Positions 54,916 through 63,606 of a DNA stretch of 64,000 nucleotides are shown in pieces; position 1 is the first letter of the stretch, and each line of letters begins with the position of its first letter. The stretch covers positions 124,001 through 188,000 of the forward strand of contig REBZ01000106.1 of assembly GCA_007692495.1 (NCBI GenBank), given 5' to 3'. The position numbers were made by a program, and so were the translations under genes. This DNA is from Alkalicoccus sp. (GTDB lineage: Bacteria; Bacillota; Bacilli; Bacillales; Salisediminibacteriaceae). Under the pieces are notes generated by a model. The model searched no databases, was not told where the DNA came from, and saw only the letters and a list, made by a program, of their open reading frames with translations.

Positions 54916-56139
54916 CTATGTTCTGTAAGAAGCGTTGATTTTGACATAGTCATAGGTAAGATCGCATCCCCATGCGACAGCTTCCGATTCTCCCTGTTTT
55001 AAATCAACAGTAATTGTGATCGTCCCGTTTTCAAGGTACACTGTTGCTTCTTCTTCACTGAAATCAAGCGGCAGGCCGTTTTCGACTACCTGGATTTCTC
55101 CCAAAAACACATCAACTGTTTCCGGAACTACCGGTTCACCGCTGTATCCCACAGCGCAGACCACTCTCCCCCAGTTTGGATCCGCCCCATAGACGGCTGT
55201 TTTCACGAGGTTTGAAGAGATCACTGTTTTAGCAATTTTTCCTGCAGCCTCCTCAGAAACTGCTCCTTTAACAGCTGTTTCGATAAGTTTCGTAGCGCCC
55301 TCCCCGTCTCGGGCAATTTTTTTGGCAAGAATTTCTGAAATGATAACAAACGCTTCAGCGAATTTTTCCCATTCCGGATGAGAAGGACTCAGCGGTTTAT
55401 TTTCCTGTTTCCCGTTTGCCATCACGAGTACGGTGTCGTTGGTACTGCTGTCTCCATCAACCGTTATCATGTTGTACGTTTTGTCAGTAGTCTGAGAAAG
55501 CAGAAGCTGGAGTGACTCCGGTTCAACGGCTGCATCAGTAGTAACATAGGAAAGCATCGTAGCCATGTTCGGATGGATCATACCGGATCCTTTCGCAGCA
55601 CCGCCGATTGTAATTCGTTTTCCGTCAATATCAACGGAAACTGCCGCATGCTTTGTTACAGTATCAGTTGTTAAAATAGCCTGTTCAAACAACGATGCCT
55701 GGTTAACCGATAAATCTACGGCATTAATGCCGGCTGAAATTTTATCCATCGGCAGTTGAACTCCGATAAGACCGGTTGAAGATATTCCCACGAGATGAGG
55801 ACTGAGATTCATCGCTTCTGCCGCCTGCTTCTGCATGGCCAAAGCATTGATCATTCCCTGCTCTCCGGTACAGGCATTTGCGTTTGCAGAATTTACTACA
55901 ACTGCCTGTAGCTTGTTTTCCACTGCCACCGCATCTTTTGTTACCTGGAGCGGCGCTGCCTGAAAACTGTTTGTTGTATAAACCCCGGCTGCGGCTGCCG
56001 GAACTTCAGAGTAAAGCCAGCCGAAATCCAATTTTTTTCTTCTCAGCCCGCAGTGGACTCCCCCTGCTGAAAAACCAGCCGGAGATGTTACATGACCTTC
56101 CTGCATAACGTTTACTCCTATTTTTTCACTTACCAGCAT
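54916..56139 (-). CDS. argJ: Glutamate N-acetyltransferase/ornithine acetyltransferase
   Basis: ArgJ recycles the acetyl group from N-acetylornithine to glutamate and, in the bifunctional form, also uses acetyl-CoA. The 407-residue product is an Ntn-fold enzyme that cuts itself at the Ala-Thr bond in PNMATMLSYVTTDA near residue 190, giving alpha and beta chains. Other signature parts are GVYTTNSFQAAPLQVT and VDGDSSTNDTV. I place the start at the ATG at 56139, with AAAGGAG eight bases upstream; the track start is 18 codons longer. Confidence 0.95.
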   Translation of the reverse strand: MLVSEKIGVNVMQEGHVTSPAGFSAGGVHCGLRRKKLDFGWLYSEVPAAAAGVYTTNSFQAAPLQVTKDAVAVENKLQAVVVNSANANACTGEQGMINALAMQKQAAEAMNLSPHLVGISSTGLIGVQLPMDKISAGINAVDLSVNQASLFEQAILTTDTVTKHAAVSVDIDGKRITIGGAAKGSGMIHPNMATMLSYVTTDAAVEPESLQLLLSQTTDKTYNMITVDGDSSTNDTVLVMANGKQENKPLSPSHPEWEKFAEAFVIISEILAKKIARDGEGATKLIETAVKGAVSEEAAGKIAKTVISSNLVKTAVYGADPNWGRVVCAVGYSGEPVVPETVDVFLGEIQVVENGLPLDFSEEEATVYLENGTITITVDLKQGESEAVAWGCDLTYDYVKINASYRT

Positions 56140-56152
56140 CTTTCTCACTCCT

Positions 56153-57181
56153 TTAAGGATATAGTGGGATTTCAGTAAGACCTTCCGATTCATTCCATCC
56201 GTTCATAAGATTCATATTCTGCACGGCCTGACCGGAAGCTCCCTTCACAAGGTTATCGATGACACTCACTACGAGCAGCCTCCCGGTTCTTTTATCCACC
56301 GAAATGCCGATGTCACAATAATTACTGCCGTAAACTTCTTTCGTTTGAGGTACAGCTCCCTCCGGACGAATCCTTACAAACGGGTGGTTTTCATAAAATT
56401 TTTGATAAGTTTCATGTAAACCGGAAGTATCATTCAAAGATAAATAACAAGTGCACATAATTCCTCTCGTCATCGGAATAAGATGCGTCTGAAATGAAAC
56501 AGGATGGTCTGCTGATGTTTCCTGTGCCAAGTACTGCTCAATTTCCGGTGTGTGCTGATGACTGCCGACTTTATAGGCTTTAATGTTTTCATTCGTTTCT
56601 GAAAAATGAGTCATCATGGACATTTTTCTTCCAGCACCGGAAACCCCGGTTTTACCATCGATAATAATATCTTTTTGAGAAGCTTTTCCCGAAATGACTG
56701 CCGGAAGAATACCAAGAAGAGCTGCTGTTGCAAAACAACCCGGATTGGAAATGATCTCTGCCTTTTTAATTTTTTCACCATTAATTTCGGGCATCCCGTA
56801 AACCGCTTGTTTCTGCAGCTCCTCCGAAGGTGCTTCTCCTCCGTACCATTGTTCATATTCATCCGGGCTGTCTATACGCAGATCGCCGGACAGGTCAATG
56901 TACTGCACCCGGGGCTGCCGGATCCGGGGAAGAAGTTCTTTAGCCACACCTGCCGGAGTTGCAAAAAAGACAATGTCCGCCTTTTCCAGTAAGCCGCTGT
57001 TAAGAGCGGTGAATTTTTCGTCTACTAGTGTTGTAAGGTGCGGGTAACGGTCAGCGACCGGTTCCCCTTCTTCACTTCGGGATATAAGAGCACTGATCTG
57101 GATATATGGATGTCTTTCAAGAATCCGGATCAGCTCCAGTGCTCCGTATCCCGTACCTCCTATAACTGCTGCCTGCTTCAT
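56153..57181 (-). CDS. argC: N-acetyl-gamma-glutamyl-phosphate reductase
   Basis: ArgC reduces N-acetylglutamyl phosphate to the semialdehyde. The 342-residue product has the NADP loop VIGGTGYGALELIRIL at its N-terminus and the catalytic cysteine in IISNPGCFATAALLG near residue 148. KVGSHQHTPEIEQYL is also typical. It is the first gene of argC-J-B-D-carA-carB-argF and has a good promoter with ARG-box-like repeats upstream. Confidence 0.95.
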   Translation of the reverse strand: MKQAAVIGGTGYGALELIRILERHPYIQISALISRSEEGEPVADRYPHLTTLVDEKFTALNSGLLEKADIVFFATPAGVAKELLPRIRQPRVQYIDLSGDLRIDSPDEYEQWYGGEAPSEELQKQAVYGMPEINGEKIKKAEIISNPGCFATAALLGILPAVISGKASQKDIIIDGKTGVSGAGRKMSMMTHFSETNENIKAYKVGSHQHTPEIEQYLAQETSADHPVSFQTHLIPMTRGIMCTCYLSLNDTSGLHETYQKFYENHPFVRIRPEGAVPQTKEVYGSNYCDIGISVDKRTGRLLVVSVIDNLVKGASGQAVQNMNLMNGWNESEGLTEIPLYP

Positions 57182-57221
57182 AAAAAGTCCCGCCTTTCGA
57201 AAACATATGAATTAATTCATC

Positions 57222-57250
57222 ATTATACTCTTAACATAATTTTTATGCAA
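57222..57250 (-). promoter_or_regulatory. Promoter of the arg operon with ARG-box-like repeats
   Basis: On the minus strand TTGCAT (57245-57250) is 17 bases from TATAAT (57222-57227). Around and upstream are repeated ATGCATAAA, TGCATAAAAATTATG and TGAATTAATTCAT sequences typical of arginine-repressor (AhrC/ArgR) binding, from 57205 to 57285. Repression by arginine is therefore likely. Confidence 0.68.
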
Positions 57251-57293
57251 TATTATTTATGAACTAAAATGTTTTTTTATGCATGAATGTATG

Positions 57294-57323
57294 AAAAAAA
57301 GCCCCCTTCCTAAAGGATCGGGG
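57294..57323 (-). terminator. Terminator overlapping the end of cls
   Basis: On the minus strand CCCC-GA-TCC and GGA-AG-GGGG pair around a loop containing the cls stop codon, and seven T residues follow. The tandem G-A mismatch is tolerated in such stems. Confidence 0.7.
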
Positions 57324-58758
57324 ACAGGAGTCTCGAAACAGACTCTTTGAAACGCACAGTTTTTGAACGTTTTTGGTATTTTTCTTCTGTCAGATTGTCA
57401 GAATGCATCATGTCCTGTTCAAAATCCCGTGCAAGAAGTTCAGATGTATCTTTATCGTATATAAATGCGTTCACCTCAAAGTTCAGCCGAAAACTTCTCA
57501 TATCAATATTTGCTGTTCCAACTGTACTTACGCTACGGTCAATCACTATTGACTTGGAGTGGATAAACCCATTTTGATAAATATATACATTCACTCCGGC
57601 TTTAAGCATCAGTCCGATATGGGAGAGCGTAGCCCAGTATATAAAAGGATGATCCGGTTTGTTAGGAATCATTACCCGTACGTCTTTCCCAGAAAGTGAG
57701 GCAATTCTCAGAGCATCGCTCAGACTTTCATCAGGGATAAAGTAAGGTGTTTGAATGTATATGGATTCTTTAGCACTCGTAATCATTTTTATATAACCAT
57801 TTTTAATCTGTTCCCATTCGGAATCCGGACCACTGGAAACAATCTGCACTGCTGCGTTGCCAAGAGGTTCTTTCATTGGGAAATAGTGAGGTTCATAGGC
57901 GATCACATGTTTTTTGGACGCCTGATTCCAATCCAGAATAAAACGCGTCTGCATCGGATCCACCGCGTTTCCGCAGATCCGGAGATGAGTGTCCCTCCAA
58001 TAACCGAATTTCCGGCTTTTCCCTAAATATTCATCTCCTGCATTGAATCCACCGACATACCCTATTTTGCCGTCTATAATAGCAAGTTTCCGGTGATTAC
58101 GGTAATTAAGCCGAAGATTTACAGGAGCCAGTTTCGAAGGAAAAAATACTCCTACTTCGCCTCCTGCTTCCGTAAGTTCCCGGAAATGTCTTCGTTTCAG
58201 CCTTCTTGAACCAAGTTCGTCGTAAAGAACCCGCACAGTAAGTCCTGCTTTCGCTTTTTGTGTAAGCAGGGAGATCAATTCCCTTCCCAGTTCGTCGTTA
58301 CGGAAAATATAATACTGCAGATGAATATGATCCTCTGCCTGACTAATATCTTTTATAAGCTGGTTGAATTTCTTTCTCCCGTCATTAAAAATATCGATCT
58401 GGTTATCTTTGGTAAGAATAGCATCATTATTTATAAGATGCATATAAATCATGTCCCTGGAAGGATCGATGTTTTCATTATGAAAATGAAAGGAAGGATT
58501 ACTTATCTGGTCCATCTGTTTTTTAAGAATATCGTGTATCCCTATTTTAGTAATTCCTTCCCAGTCGAAAAGGCGTCTGCGTGTTAAATTCTGTCCGAGA
58601 AAAATATAAATAATAAAACCGAGAAAAGGAATAAAAAACAGGATCAGTACCCAGGCCCAGGTGGCAGCGGCATTTTTTCGTTCAAAAAATATTATAATCC
58701 CGGCAAATAATATATTCACTATAAAAAGCAGTAATAATAAAATTGAAAGTATATCCAT
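57310..58758 (-). CDS. cls: Cardiolipin synthase
   Basis: Cls condenses two phosphatidylglycerol molecules to cardiolipin and glycerol. The 482-residue product has two N-terminal membrane segments (residues 3-25 and 33-55, with FFERKNAAATWAWVL) and two phospholipase D motifs: HRKLAIIDGKIGYVGG near residue 225 and HSKSIVIDRSVSTVGTAN near residue 400. Length and order agree with bacterial Cls. GGAGG lies four bases before the start. Cardiolipin content often rises in salt-stressed Bacillaceae. Confidence 0.95.
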   Translation of the reverse strand: MDILSILLLLLFIVNILFAGIIIFFERKNAAATWAWVLILFFIPFLGFIIYIFLGQNLTRRRLFDWEGITKIGIHDILKKQMDQISNPSFHFHNENIDPSRDMIYMHLINNDAILTKDNQIDIFNDGRKKFNQLIKDISQAEDHIHLQYYIFRNDELGRELISLLTQKAKAGLTVRVLYDELGSRRLKRRHFRELTEAGGEVGVFFPSKLAPVNLRLNYRNHRKLAIIDGKIGYVGGFNAGDEYLGKSRKFGYWRDTHLRICGNAVDPMQTRFILDWNQASKKHVIAYEPHYFPMKEPLGNAAVQIVSSGPDSEWEQIKNGYIKMITSAKESIYIQTPYFIPDESLSDALRIASLSGKDVRVMIPNKPDHPFIYWATLSHIGLMLKAGVNVYIYQNGFIHSKSIVIDRSVSTVGTANIDMRSFRLNFEVNAFIYDKDTSELLARDFEQDMMHSDNLTEEKYQKRSKTVRFKESVSRLLSPIL

Positions 58759-58837
58759 AGGACCTCCTGGTCGTAAGATGCTGCTTTTATTTTAACTCAC
58801 AAGGCGGTTCACTGCATCAGCTTCCATGTTTTTCCCA

Positions 58838-58870
58838 CAAAAAAACTGCAGAAAAGTAATTTTCTGCAGC
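58838..58870 (-). terminator. Terminator downstream of the msrA-serine hydrolase operon
   Basis: CTGCAGAAAA and TTTTCTGCAG form a perfect stem followed on the minus strand by TTTTTTTGTG. It lies about 160 bases past the stop of the serine hydrolase gene. Confidence 0.75.
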
Positions 58871-59029
58871 TGGTTTGCTTCATTTTCAGCTTAGTATGAA
58901 TGCTTCCTATGGAACTAATTATTCCAGCGCCCTTCTGTACTTACCGGTCAAAAGCTTCCCTGGAAGCATTCCCGGAGTCCCTGGTAATCCGCCGTTTTAA
59001 GCTCAAGCTAATTTTCATCTGCTTTTTTA

Positions 59030-59884
59030 TTAATCGCTGGAGTAAACGTATTTAATAAACCACTGGAAAGGAAGCAGATCCTGTTTTGGAAGCTCTCCTA
59101 TAAACACAGCGGAAAGCTGTTTTTCCGGCACGAGAAACAAAAATTTCCCTTCCCTTCCCGCAGCATAGTAAACCGGAGGATCATCGGCTGTAATCCACCA
59201 GTGATATCCGTAGCTCTGTCCCCGGACTGCATTTTTCACGTGAGGCTTCAGCATACTTTTGATCCAGTCCTCTGAAACGATCTGTTTACCGTTCCACTTT
59301 CCTTTATTTAATACAAGTTCTCCAATTTTCATTAAATCCTCAGCCGATGTTTTAAGTCCGTATCCTCCAATCGGGTAATTTTCCGTTGAGCGTTCCCACT
59401 GCCAGCCGTTAATACCAAGTGGTTCAAACAATTTTTCTTCCGCAAAGTGCGCAGGGTTCTTCCCGGAGGCTTCGGCGAGCATAAGTATAAGAAGATATGA
59501 ATCAAAACTGTTATATGTCATACCTTCTTTTTCTGCTTTCATTTTCTCCACGGTATTTTTCCAGTTTTCTGACTGAATTACTTTGTTCCACTCTTTTTCC
59601 GAATATCCCGACTGCATTGTAAGCAGGTCCTCCACTGACCGGTTTTGTACAGAATGGTGGACACTGATCAAATCTTTAGTTTGAGTTTTCAATGTCATCA
59701 GTCCCTCATCCAGTGCAGTCCCGATAAGAAGAGCAAGTACCGATTTCGATACAGAATTGAGAACTTCGTGATCGTTTTCTTTACCTTTCTTTACGTATGT
59801 AAAGATTCTTTCATCCTTTTGATTAATTAAACAGGCATGAAGCCCGTGCTTTTTCAGTTCTTCCTCCAGTTTATCTGTCAGCAT
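59030..59884 (-). CDS. Serine hydrolase, beta-lactamase (class C-like) family
   Basis: The 284-residue protein has a class C beta-lactamase-like domain with no signal peptide. The nucleophile motif is SVSK in LNSVSKSVLALL near residue 45; the region expected to hold Y-x-N reads TYNSFDSYLL, so the third residue is Ser instead of Asn, an unusual variant. Later DVWW-type sequence appears as GYHWWITADDPP. I place the start at the ATG at 59884, with GGAAAGGGG upstream; it overlaps the end of msrA by 14 bases, so it is cotranscribed with the sulfoxide reductases. The substrate is unknown. Confidence 0.78.
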   Translation of the reverse strand: MLTDKLEEELKKHGLHACLINQKDERIFTYVKKGKENDHEVLNSVSKSVLALLIGTALDEGLMTLKTQTKDLISVHHSVQNRSVEDLLTMQSGYSEKEWNKVIQSENWKNTVEKMKAEKEGMTYNSFDSYLLILMLAEASGKNPAHFAEEKLFEPLGINGWQWERSTENYPIGGYGLKTSAEDLMKIGELVLNKGKWNGKQIVSEDWIKSMLKPHVKNAVRGQSYGYHWWITADDPPVYYAAGREGKFLFLVPEKQLSAVFIGELPKQDLLPFQWFIKYVYSSD

Positions 59885-60422
59885 GATGAACCCCTTTCCA
59901 ATTTTTATCAATGAAATCTTCACGGCCGGAGTTAATACGCTCCGCTCTGTAGGCATCCGGATGTTTTTTATGGAATTTCTGGTGTTCTTCCTCAGCCTCA
60001 TAAAACGTCCCGGCCGGTAGAATTCTTGTCACCACAGGCTGTTGAAATGGACCTTCCTCGTCGAGTCTTTGTCTTGAAAGAAGAGCTTCCTGCCTCTGCT
60101 TTTCACTGTGATAAAATACAGCTGTCCGATACTGTTCACCACGGTCAAAAAACTGCCCGCCGTCGTCCGTCGGGTCCACCTGCCGCCAGTATAATTCAAG
60201 AAGCATGCTATAGGGATAAACAGAAGGATCATGGACAATCTGTACAGCTTCCATGTGCCCTGAAGTGCCTGTTTTCACGTCTTCATATGACGGGTTTTTA
60301 AGGTGTCCGCCAGTATAGCCGGAACGCACCTGTAATATTCCAGGTTGTTCATCAAAAGGTTTTACCATACACCAGAAACATCCTCCGGCAAAAGTAGCAA
60401 CTTCCATCTTTTCCTTCATCAT
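59871..60422 (-). CDS. msrA: Peptide methionine sulfoxide reductase A
   Basis: MsrA reduces the S form of methionine sulfoxide in oxidised proteins. The product of about 183 residues begins with VATFAGGCFWCMVKPF, with the catalytic cysteine in GGCFWC, then SGYTGGHLKNPSYEDV and GHMEAVQIVHDP and ELYWRQVDPTDDGGQFFDRG. The start is the ATG at 60422 or the next ATG at 60419; both follow AAAGGGTGG, and the track start is too long. It follows the fused msrAB gene by about ten bases, so the cell has two MsrA copies in tandem, one cytosolic and one anchored. Confidence 0.93.
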   Translation of the reverse strand: MMKEKMEVATFAGGCFWCMVKPFDEQPGILQVRSGYTGGHLKNPSYEDVKTGTSGHMEAVQIVHDPSVYPYSMLLELYWRQVDPTDDGGQFFDRGEQYRTAVFYHSEKQRQEALLSRQRLDEEGPFQQPVVTRILPAGTFYEAEEEHQKFHKKHPDAYRAERINSGREDFIDKNWKGVHHADR

Positions 60423-60432
60423 CTTCCACCCT

Positions 60433-61581
60433 TTATCTTTGGTTTTCTTCAAACAAATATAAAAAATCCTCATAACCCTGTCTCTTCATGTTTTCTTCAG
60501 CAATAAAAACAAGCGCTGCGGAATTGATTACATAATATCCATCTTCATACACTTCATCATCATGCACGTAGCCCAGGTGGGAATCTGCATAAAAACTTCT
60601 GACTTCCCGCCGTTGGCCTGAGGCTGTCATAATGGTTTCTTCGATAACATACTCCTCTGATAGAGGATTTGTAAAGCTTGGATAGCCCGTGCCGGATTCA
60701 AATTTATCCGTAGAGCTGAAGAGTGGTTCACCTGACACGACGTCTACGTAAATACCTTCCTCAAAGTGATTCCAGAAATCATTTTCAAACGGTTCCTCTG
60801 TTTCACGGTTCTGTGTCACCTCGAACTGCATCGACGTCAATCTTTCCTGAAGCCTCGCCTCGGACTCCTCTTCGTACTGTCTCCAGAAAGGCAGCTGATC
60901 CGGGTCAGACGCAACTTCATAGTCAAGATCTTCCCCCCAGTGTTCCTCCCTGAACTCGTCACGAACTGAATTAGCACGATAAAATTCATAGCGCACTGCG
61001 TTATCCCGGAAAAAGTTCTGGTGGTAATCCTCGGCCTGGTAAAAAGTTTCCGCAGGCCGGATGCTGGTAACGATCTGCCCGTCGAAGATCCCTGATTCTT
61101 CAAGACGTTTTTTTGATTCTTCCGCTGTTCTTTTCTGTTCTTTGGAGTGGTAAAAAATTGCTGTTGAATACTGCTCTCCTCTGTCTTCAAACTGCCCTTC
61201 CGGATCCGTCGGATCAATCTGCCTCCAGAATACTTCCAGCAGTTCTTCATACGTAACAAGAGACGCGTCATATCTCACTTTAACAGCTTCCATATGACCG
61301 GTTTCGCCGGAAGAAACTTCTTCATATGTTGGATTTTCCTGCTGTCCGCCGGTATATCCGGTCACTGCAGAATCAACCCCTTCGATTTCTTCAAATGGGG
61401 CTTCTATGCACCAGAAGCAGCCTCCAGCAAAAGTGGCTTCCTCCTGAAATGACTGGTTGTTCGTTTCAACAGGAAAACTTCCATAGGAGCGGTTGACCAC
61501 ATAGTCGTATATTATAGGAATAAAAACAACTGCTGAAATTACAATAATACTTGCAAACAGGGTGATTATTATCTTTCTCAT
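60433..61581 (-). CDS. Membrane-anchored MsrA-MsrB fusion with a probably inactive MsrB domain
   Basis: The 382-residue protein has an N-terminal membrane segment (residues 2-25), an MsrA domain (about 45-210) with intact GGCFWCIEAPF, and an MsrB domain (about 255-370). MsrA is therefore probably extracytoplasmic. In the MsrB part the expected catalytic motif RYCINSAS reads YYVINSAA with Val at the cysteine position (codon GTA, near residue 351), and SGCGWPSF reads SGTGYPSF. The MsrB half is thus probably inactive for reduction and may serve binding or structure. I place the start at 61581; ATG 61608 is possible. It lies just upstream of msrA. Confidence 0.86.
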   Translation of the reverse strand: MRKIIITLFASIIVISAVVFIPIIYDYVVNRSYGSFPVETNNQSFQEEATFAGGCFWCIEAPFEEIEGVDSAVTGYTGGQQENPTYEEVSSGETGHMEAVKVRYDASLVTYEELLEVFWRQIDPTDPEGQFEDRGEQYSTAIFYHSKEQKRTAEESKKRLEESGIFDGQIVTSIRPAETFYQAEDYHQNFFRDNAVRYEFYRANSVRDEFREEHWGEDLDYEVASDPDQLPFWRQYEEESEARLQERLTSMQFEVTQNRETEEPFENDFWNHFEEGIYVDVVSGEPLFSSTDKFESGTGYPSFTNPLSEEYVIEETIMTASGQRREVRSFYADSHLGYVHDDEVYEDGYYVINSAALVFIAEENMKRQGYEDFLYLFEENQR

Positions 61582-61645
61582 ACTCCTGCCCCCCCCCTGA
61601 TCCTGCATTTCCTCCAATTATAAAGGAATTAATACTTATACTCAC

Positions 61646-61676
61646 GAAAAAAGCCTGTCCGTTTTTCAGGACAGGC
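61646..61676 (-). terminator. Terminator of ohr
   Basis: GCCTGTCC and GGACAGGC pair around an eight-base loop, followed on the minus strand by TTTTTTCGTGAG. Confidence 0.85.
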
Positions 61677-61686
61677 AGAAAAATTA

Positions 61687-62109
61687 TTATTCACTGATGA
61701 CGTTCAGCTGGACATCGACATTACCTCGTGTCGCCTTGGAATATGGGCAGAAATCGTGGGCTTTATGAGCAAGCTCTTCCGCTTCCTCTTTGTCCACTCC
61801 TTTAACCTGCACGTGCAAAGTTACACCGAGCTTAACTCCATTATCTTCAGGGTCTTTAAGAAGGCTGACTTCCGCCGTCACTTCGGATTCTATATCCTTA
61901 TCGGCTTTGGATGCCATTAAATTTAAGGCGCCGTCGTAACAAGCCGCATATCCTGCTGCAAACAACTGTTCCGGGTTGGATGCATCTTCGGGTATACCGT
62001 TTTTATCAGGCATTTTCAGCGCGACATCAACAACCCCGTTATCAGACTTAACGTGGCCTTCACGCCCGCCTTTAGCAGCGGCTTTTGTTGAAAATATTGT
62101 TTCTGCCAT
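61687..62109 (-). CDS. ohr: Organic hydroperoxide resistance protein
   Basis: Ohr is a thiol peroxidase of the OsmC family that reduces organic hydroperoxides. The 140-residue product has both family cysteines, the reactive one in GYAACYDGALNLM near residue 57 and the second in HDFCPYSKATRGNVDVQ near the C-terminus. SNPEQLFAAG before the first cysteine is typical. GGAGGTCG lies upstream of the start. No OhrR-type regulator gene is next to it. It lies just upstream of the methionine sulfoxide repair genes, with a terminator between. Confidence 0.94.
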   Translation of the reverse strand: MAETIFSTKAAAKGGREGHVKSDNGVVDVALKMPDKNGIPEDASNPEQLFAAGYAACYDGALNLMASKADKDIESEVTAEVSLLKDPEDNGVKLGVTLHVQVKGVDKEEAEELAHKAHDFCPYSKATRGNVDVQLNVISE

Positions 62110-62296
62110 TTACCATCGACCTCCTTAGTTTTTATCACACACAGTTCTTTTCACTTTTTTTCCAAGAATTAAACATGCAGAAAAATAAAATCTCCTGTGA
62201 AACCAGGGGCCGGAATATTAAAAACTTCATTGGAGCCGTGTTTAAAATAAATTTTTACAGCCTGGGCGACCTTATACAGGCAGGAGGGGAAAAGCA

Positions 62297-63367
62297 TTAA
62301 TTTCTTTGTTTTCCACCAGCAGATTCAAGGTGTTCGGCCTCCTCTGCATGGAGAATCCTGCCTCTTAACTTCTTAATACGAAAACGGTCTCCCTTCAGCC
62401 AGTCTAAAAATGAAACAGCTGCAGGTTTCGCGTCGGGACCTATCCCGGCGAGCATACGAAGAGAACGTGTATCATAGACTGCTGAATGAATCGTTCCAGA
62501 CCAGTTTCCGTAGTCCGTCTTAGCTATTCCTTTGTCCAGATGATTCAGTATACGGTAAATGTCTCCGGCATTTTCGGACTGTTTTCTGTATTTAACGAGT
62601 TTTTCCATACGCGCTGTGGATTCTATAATTCTGTGACGATTTTCTTTTTGTTTGTCCACAGATCGGAAATGATTCGTACATACTCCTTCATCATTATTTA
62701 AAATCACAGCTCCTTTCGCCGATCCTTCAACGACTGCAGAAGTCCCAGCGGCATCTGTCATGGAATAATTAAATGAATGTCTGTGAGGCAGTTCCTGGAG
62801 CAGTTCAGCCGCTTCCTGCACATTTCGGCAGGAATCAAGTATAAATCTGGCGATCGAGCAGCAGATAAATCCATCCTCCGGGGATATGCGGTTTACAAAA
62901 TGGTAGCCTAAAGCCAGCCCGTGTTCATTCATGCCGTCCATCCGTCCGATTATTCTCTGGGCAAAGCCGATGTGGGCATATCCTTTTTCCGGCTGCCAGA
63001 GCACAAACCTGCCATCATAGGTTTTAGGATGGTAATCATAATTTCTGCCGTATATACCATTTTTCATTAGAGCACTGCATCCGCTCTTTTTCCAGCTCTG
63101 CTGGTAGCCTCCGTACTCATGGACGATATCCGACAGCCTCCACTCCAGCCCTTCCGCTAAACCGTGCATTTCTTCCCAGAGTGATGGCGAAAGAGATTTA
63201 ACCCATTTTTCAGTTTCCTGAACATCCGTCGAGTATCGGCGGATTGATTTTTTCCTTCGTTTTACATGGCGATTAAATAAAGGGGTTTCCTGAAGAGCTG
63301 CCGCCTGTTTCCGGCCGAATTCATAGGCATCTCCCCGTGCTTCTATAGCCACAATTCCGACATTCAT
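62297..63367 (-). CDS. C45-type Ntn hydrolase (acyltransferase-like peptidase family)
   Basis: The 356-residue protein resembles the C45 peptidase family (acyl-CoA:6-aminopenicillanate acyltransferase-like), whose members cut themselves before a cysteine that becomes the nucleophile. Here this is the Cys in SGCSALMKNGIYGRNYDYHP near residue 100. Later parts (RMDGMNEHGLALGYHFV, FNYSMTDAAGTSAVVEGSA, VCTNHF) are typical of the Ntn hydrolase core. AAGGTG precedes the ATG by about nine bases. The natural substrate of bacterial members is mostly unknown, probably an acyl amide. Confidence 0.83.
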   Translation of the reverse strand: MNVGIVAIEARGDAYEFGRKQAAALQETPLFNRHVKRRKKSIRRYSTDVQETEKWVKSLSPSLWEEMHGLAEGLEWRLSDIVHEYGGYQQSWKKSGCSALMKNGIYGRNYDYHPKTYDGRFVLWQPEKGYAHIGFAQRIIGRMDGMNEHGLALGYHFVNRISPEDGFICCSIARFILDSCRNVQEAAELLQELPHRHSFNYSMTDAAGTSAVVEGSAKGAVILNNDEGVCTNHFRSVDKQKENRHRIIESTARMEKLVKYRKQSENAGDIYRILNHLDKGIAKTDYGNWSGTIHSAVYDTRSLRMLAGIGPDAKPAAVSFLDWLKGDRFRIKKLRGRILHAEEAEHLESAGGKQRN

Positions 63368-63606
63368 TCACGACACCTTCTTTCTTGTATACTCCCTGAA
63401 GCCTGCAATACTGCATAATAAGAGGAAATACTGACAGCACACAGTTCAATTGTTCCAGATTTCTCATATTCGTGTACCGGCATAAGCGGTTCATACTTCT
63501 TTCACAGTGGTTTTTTAAAAAATACACGATGAAACTATGTTTTGTTGAATCCCTGTTGATTACTAAAGCAGCTGTGCTGCAGACAAAAGGAGCCGCATGT
63601 ATCCTC
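63368..63606. other. Gene-free stretch upstream of the C45-type gene
   Basis: About 240 bases contain no gene that I can support. The 104-codon minus-strand frame in the track overlaps the end of R1B and the start of the C45 gene and lacks protein-like features. Confidence 0.4.
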
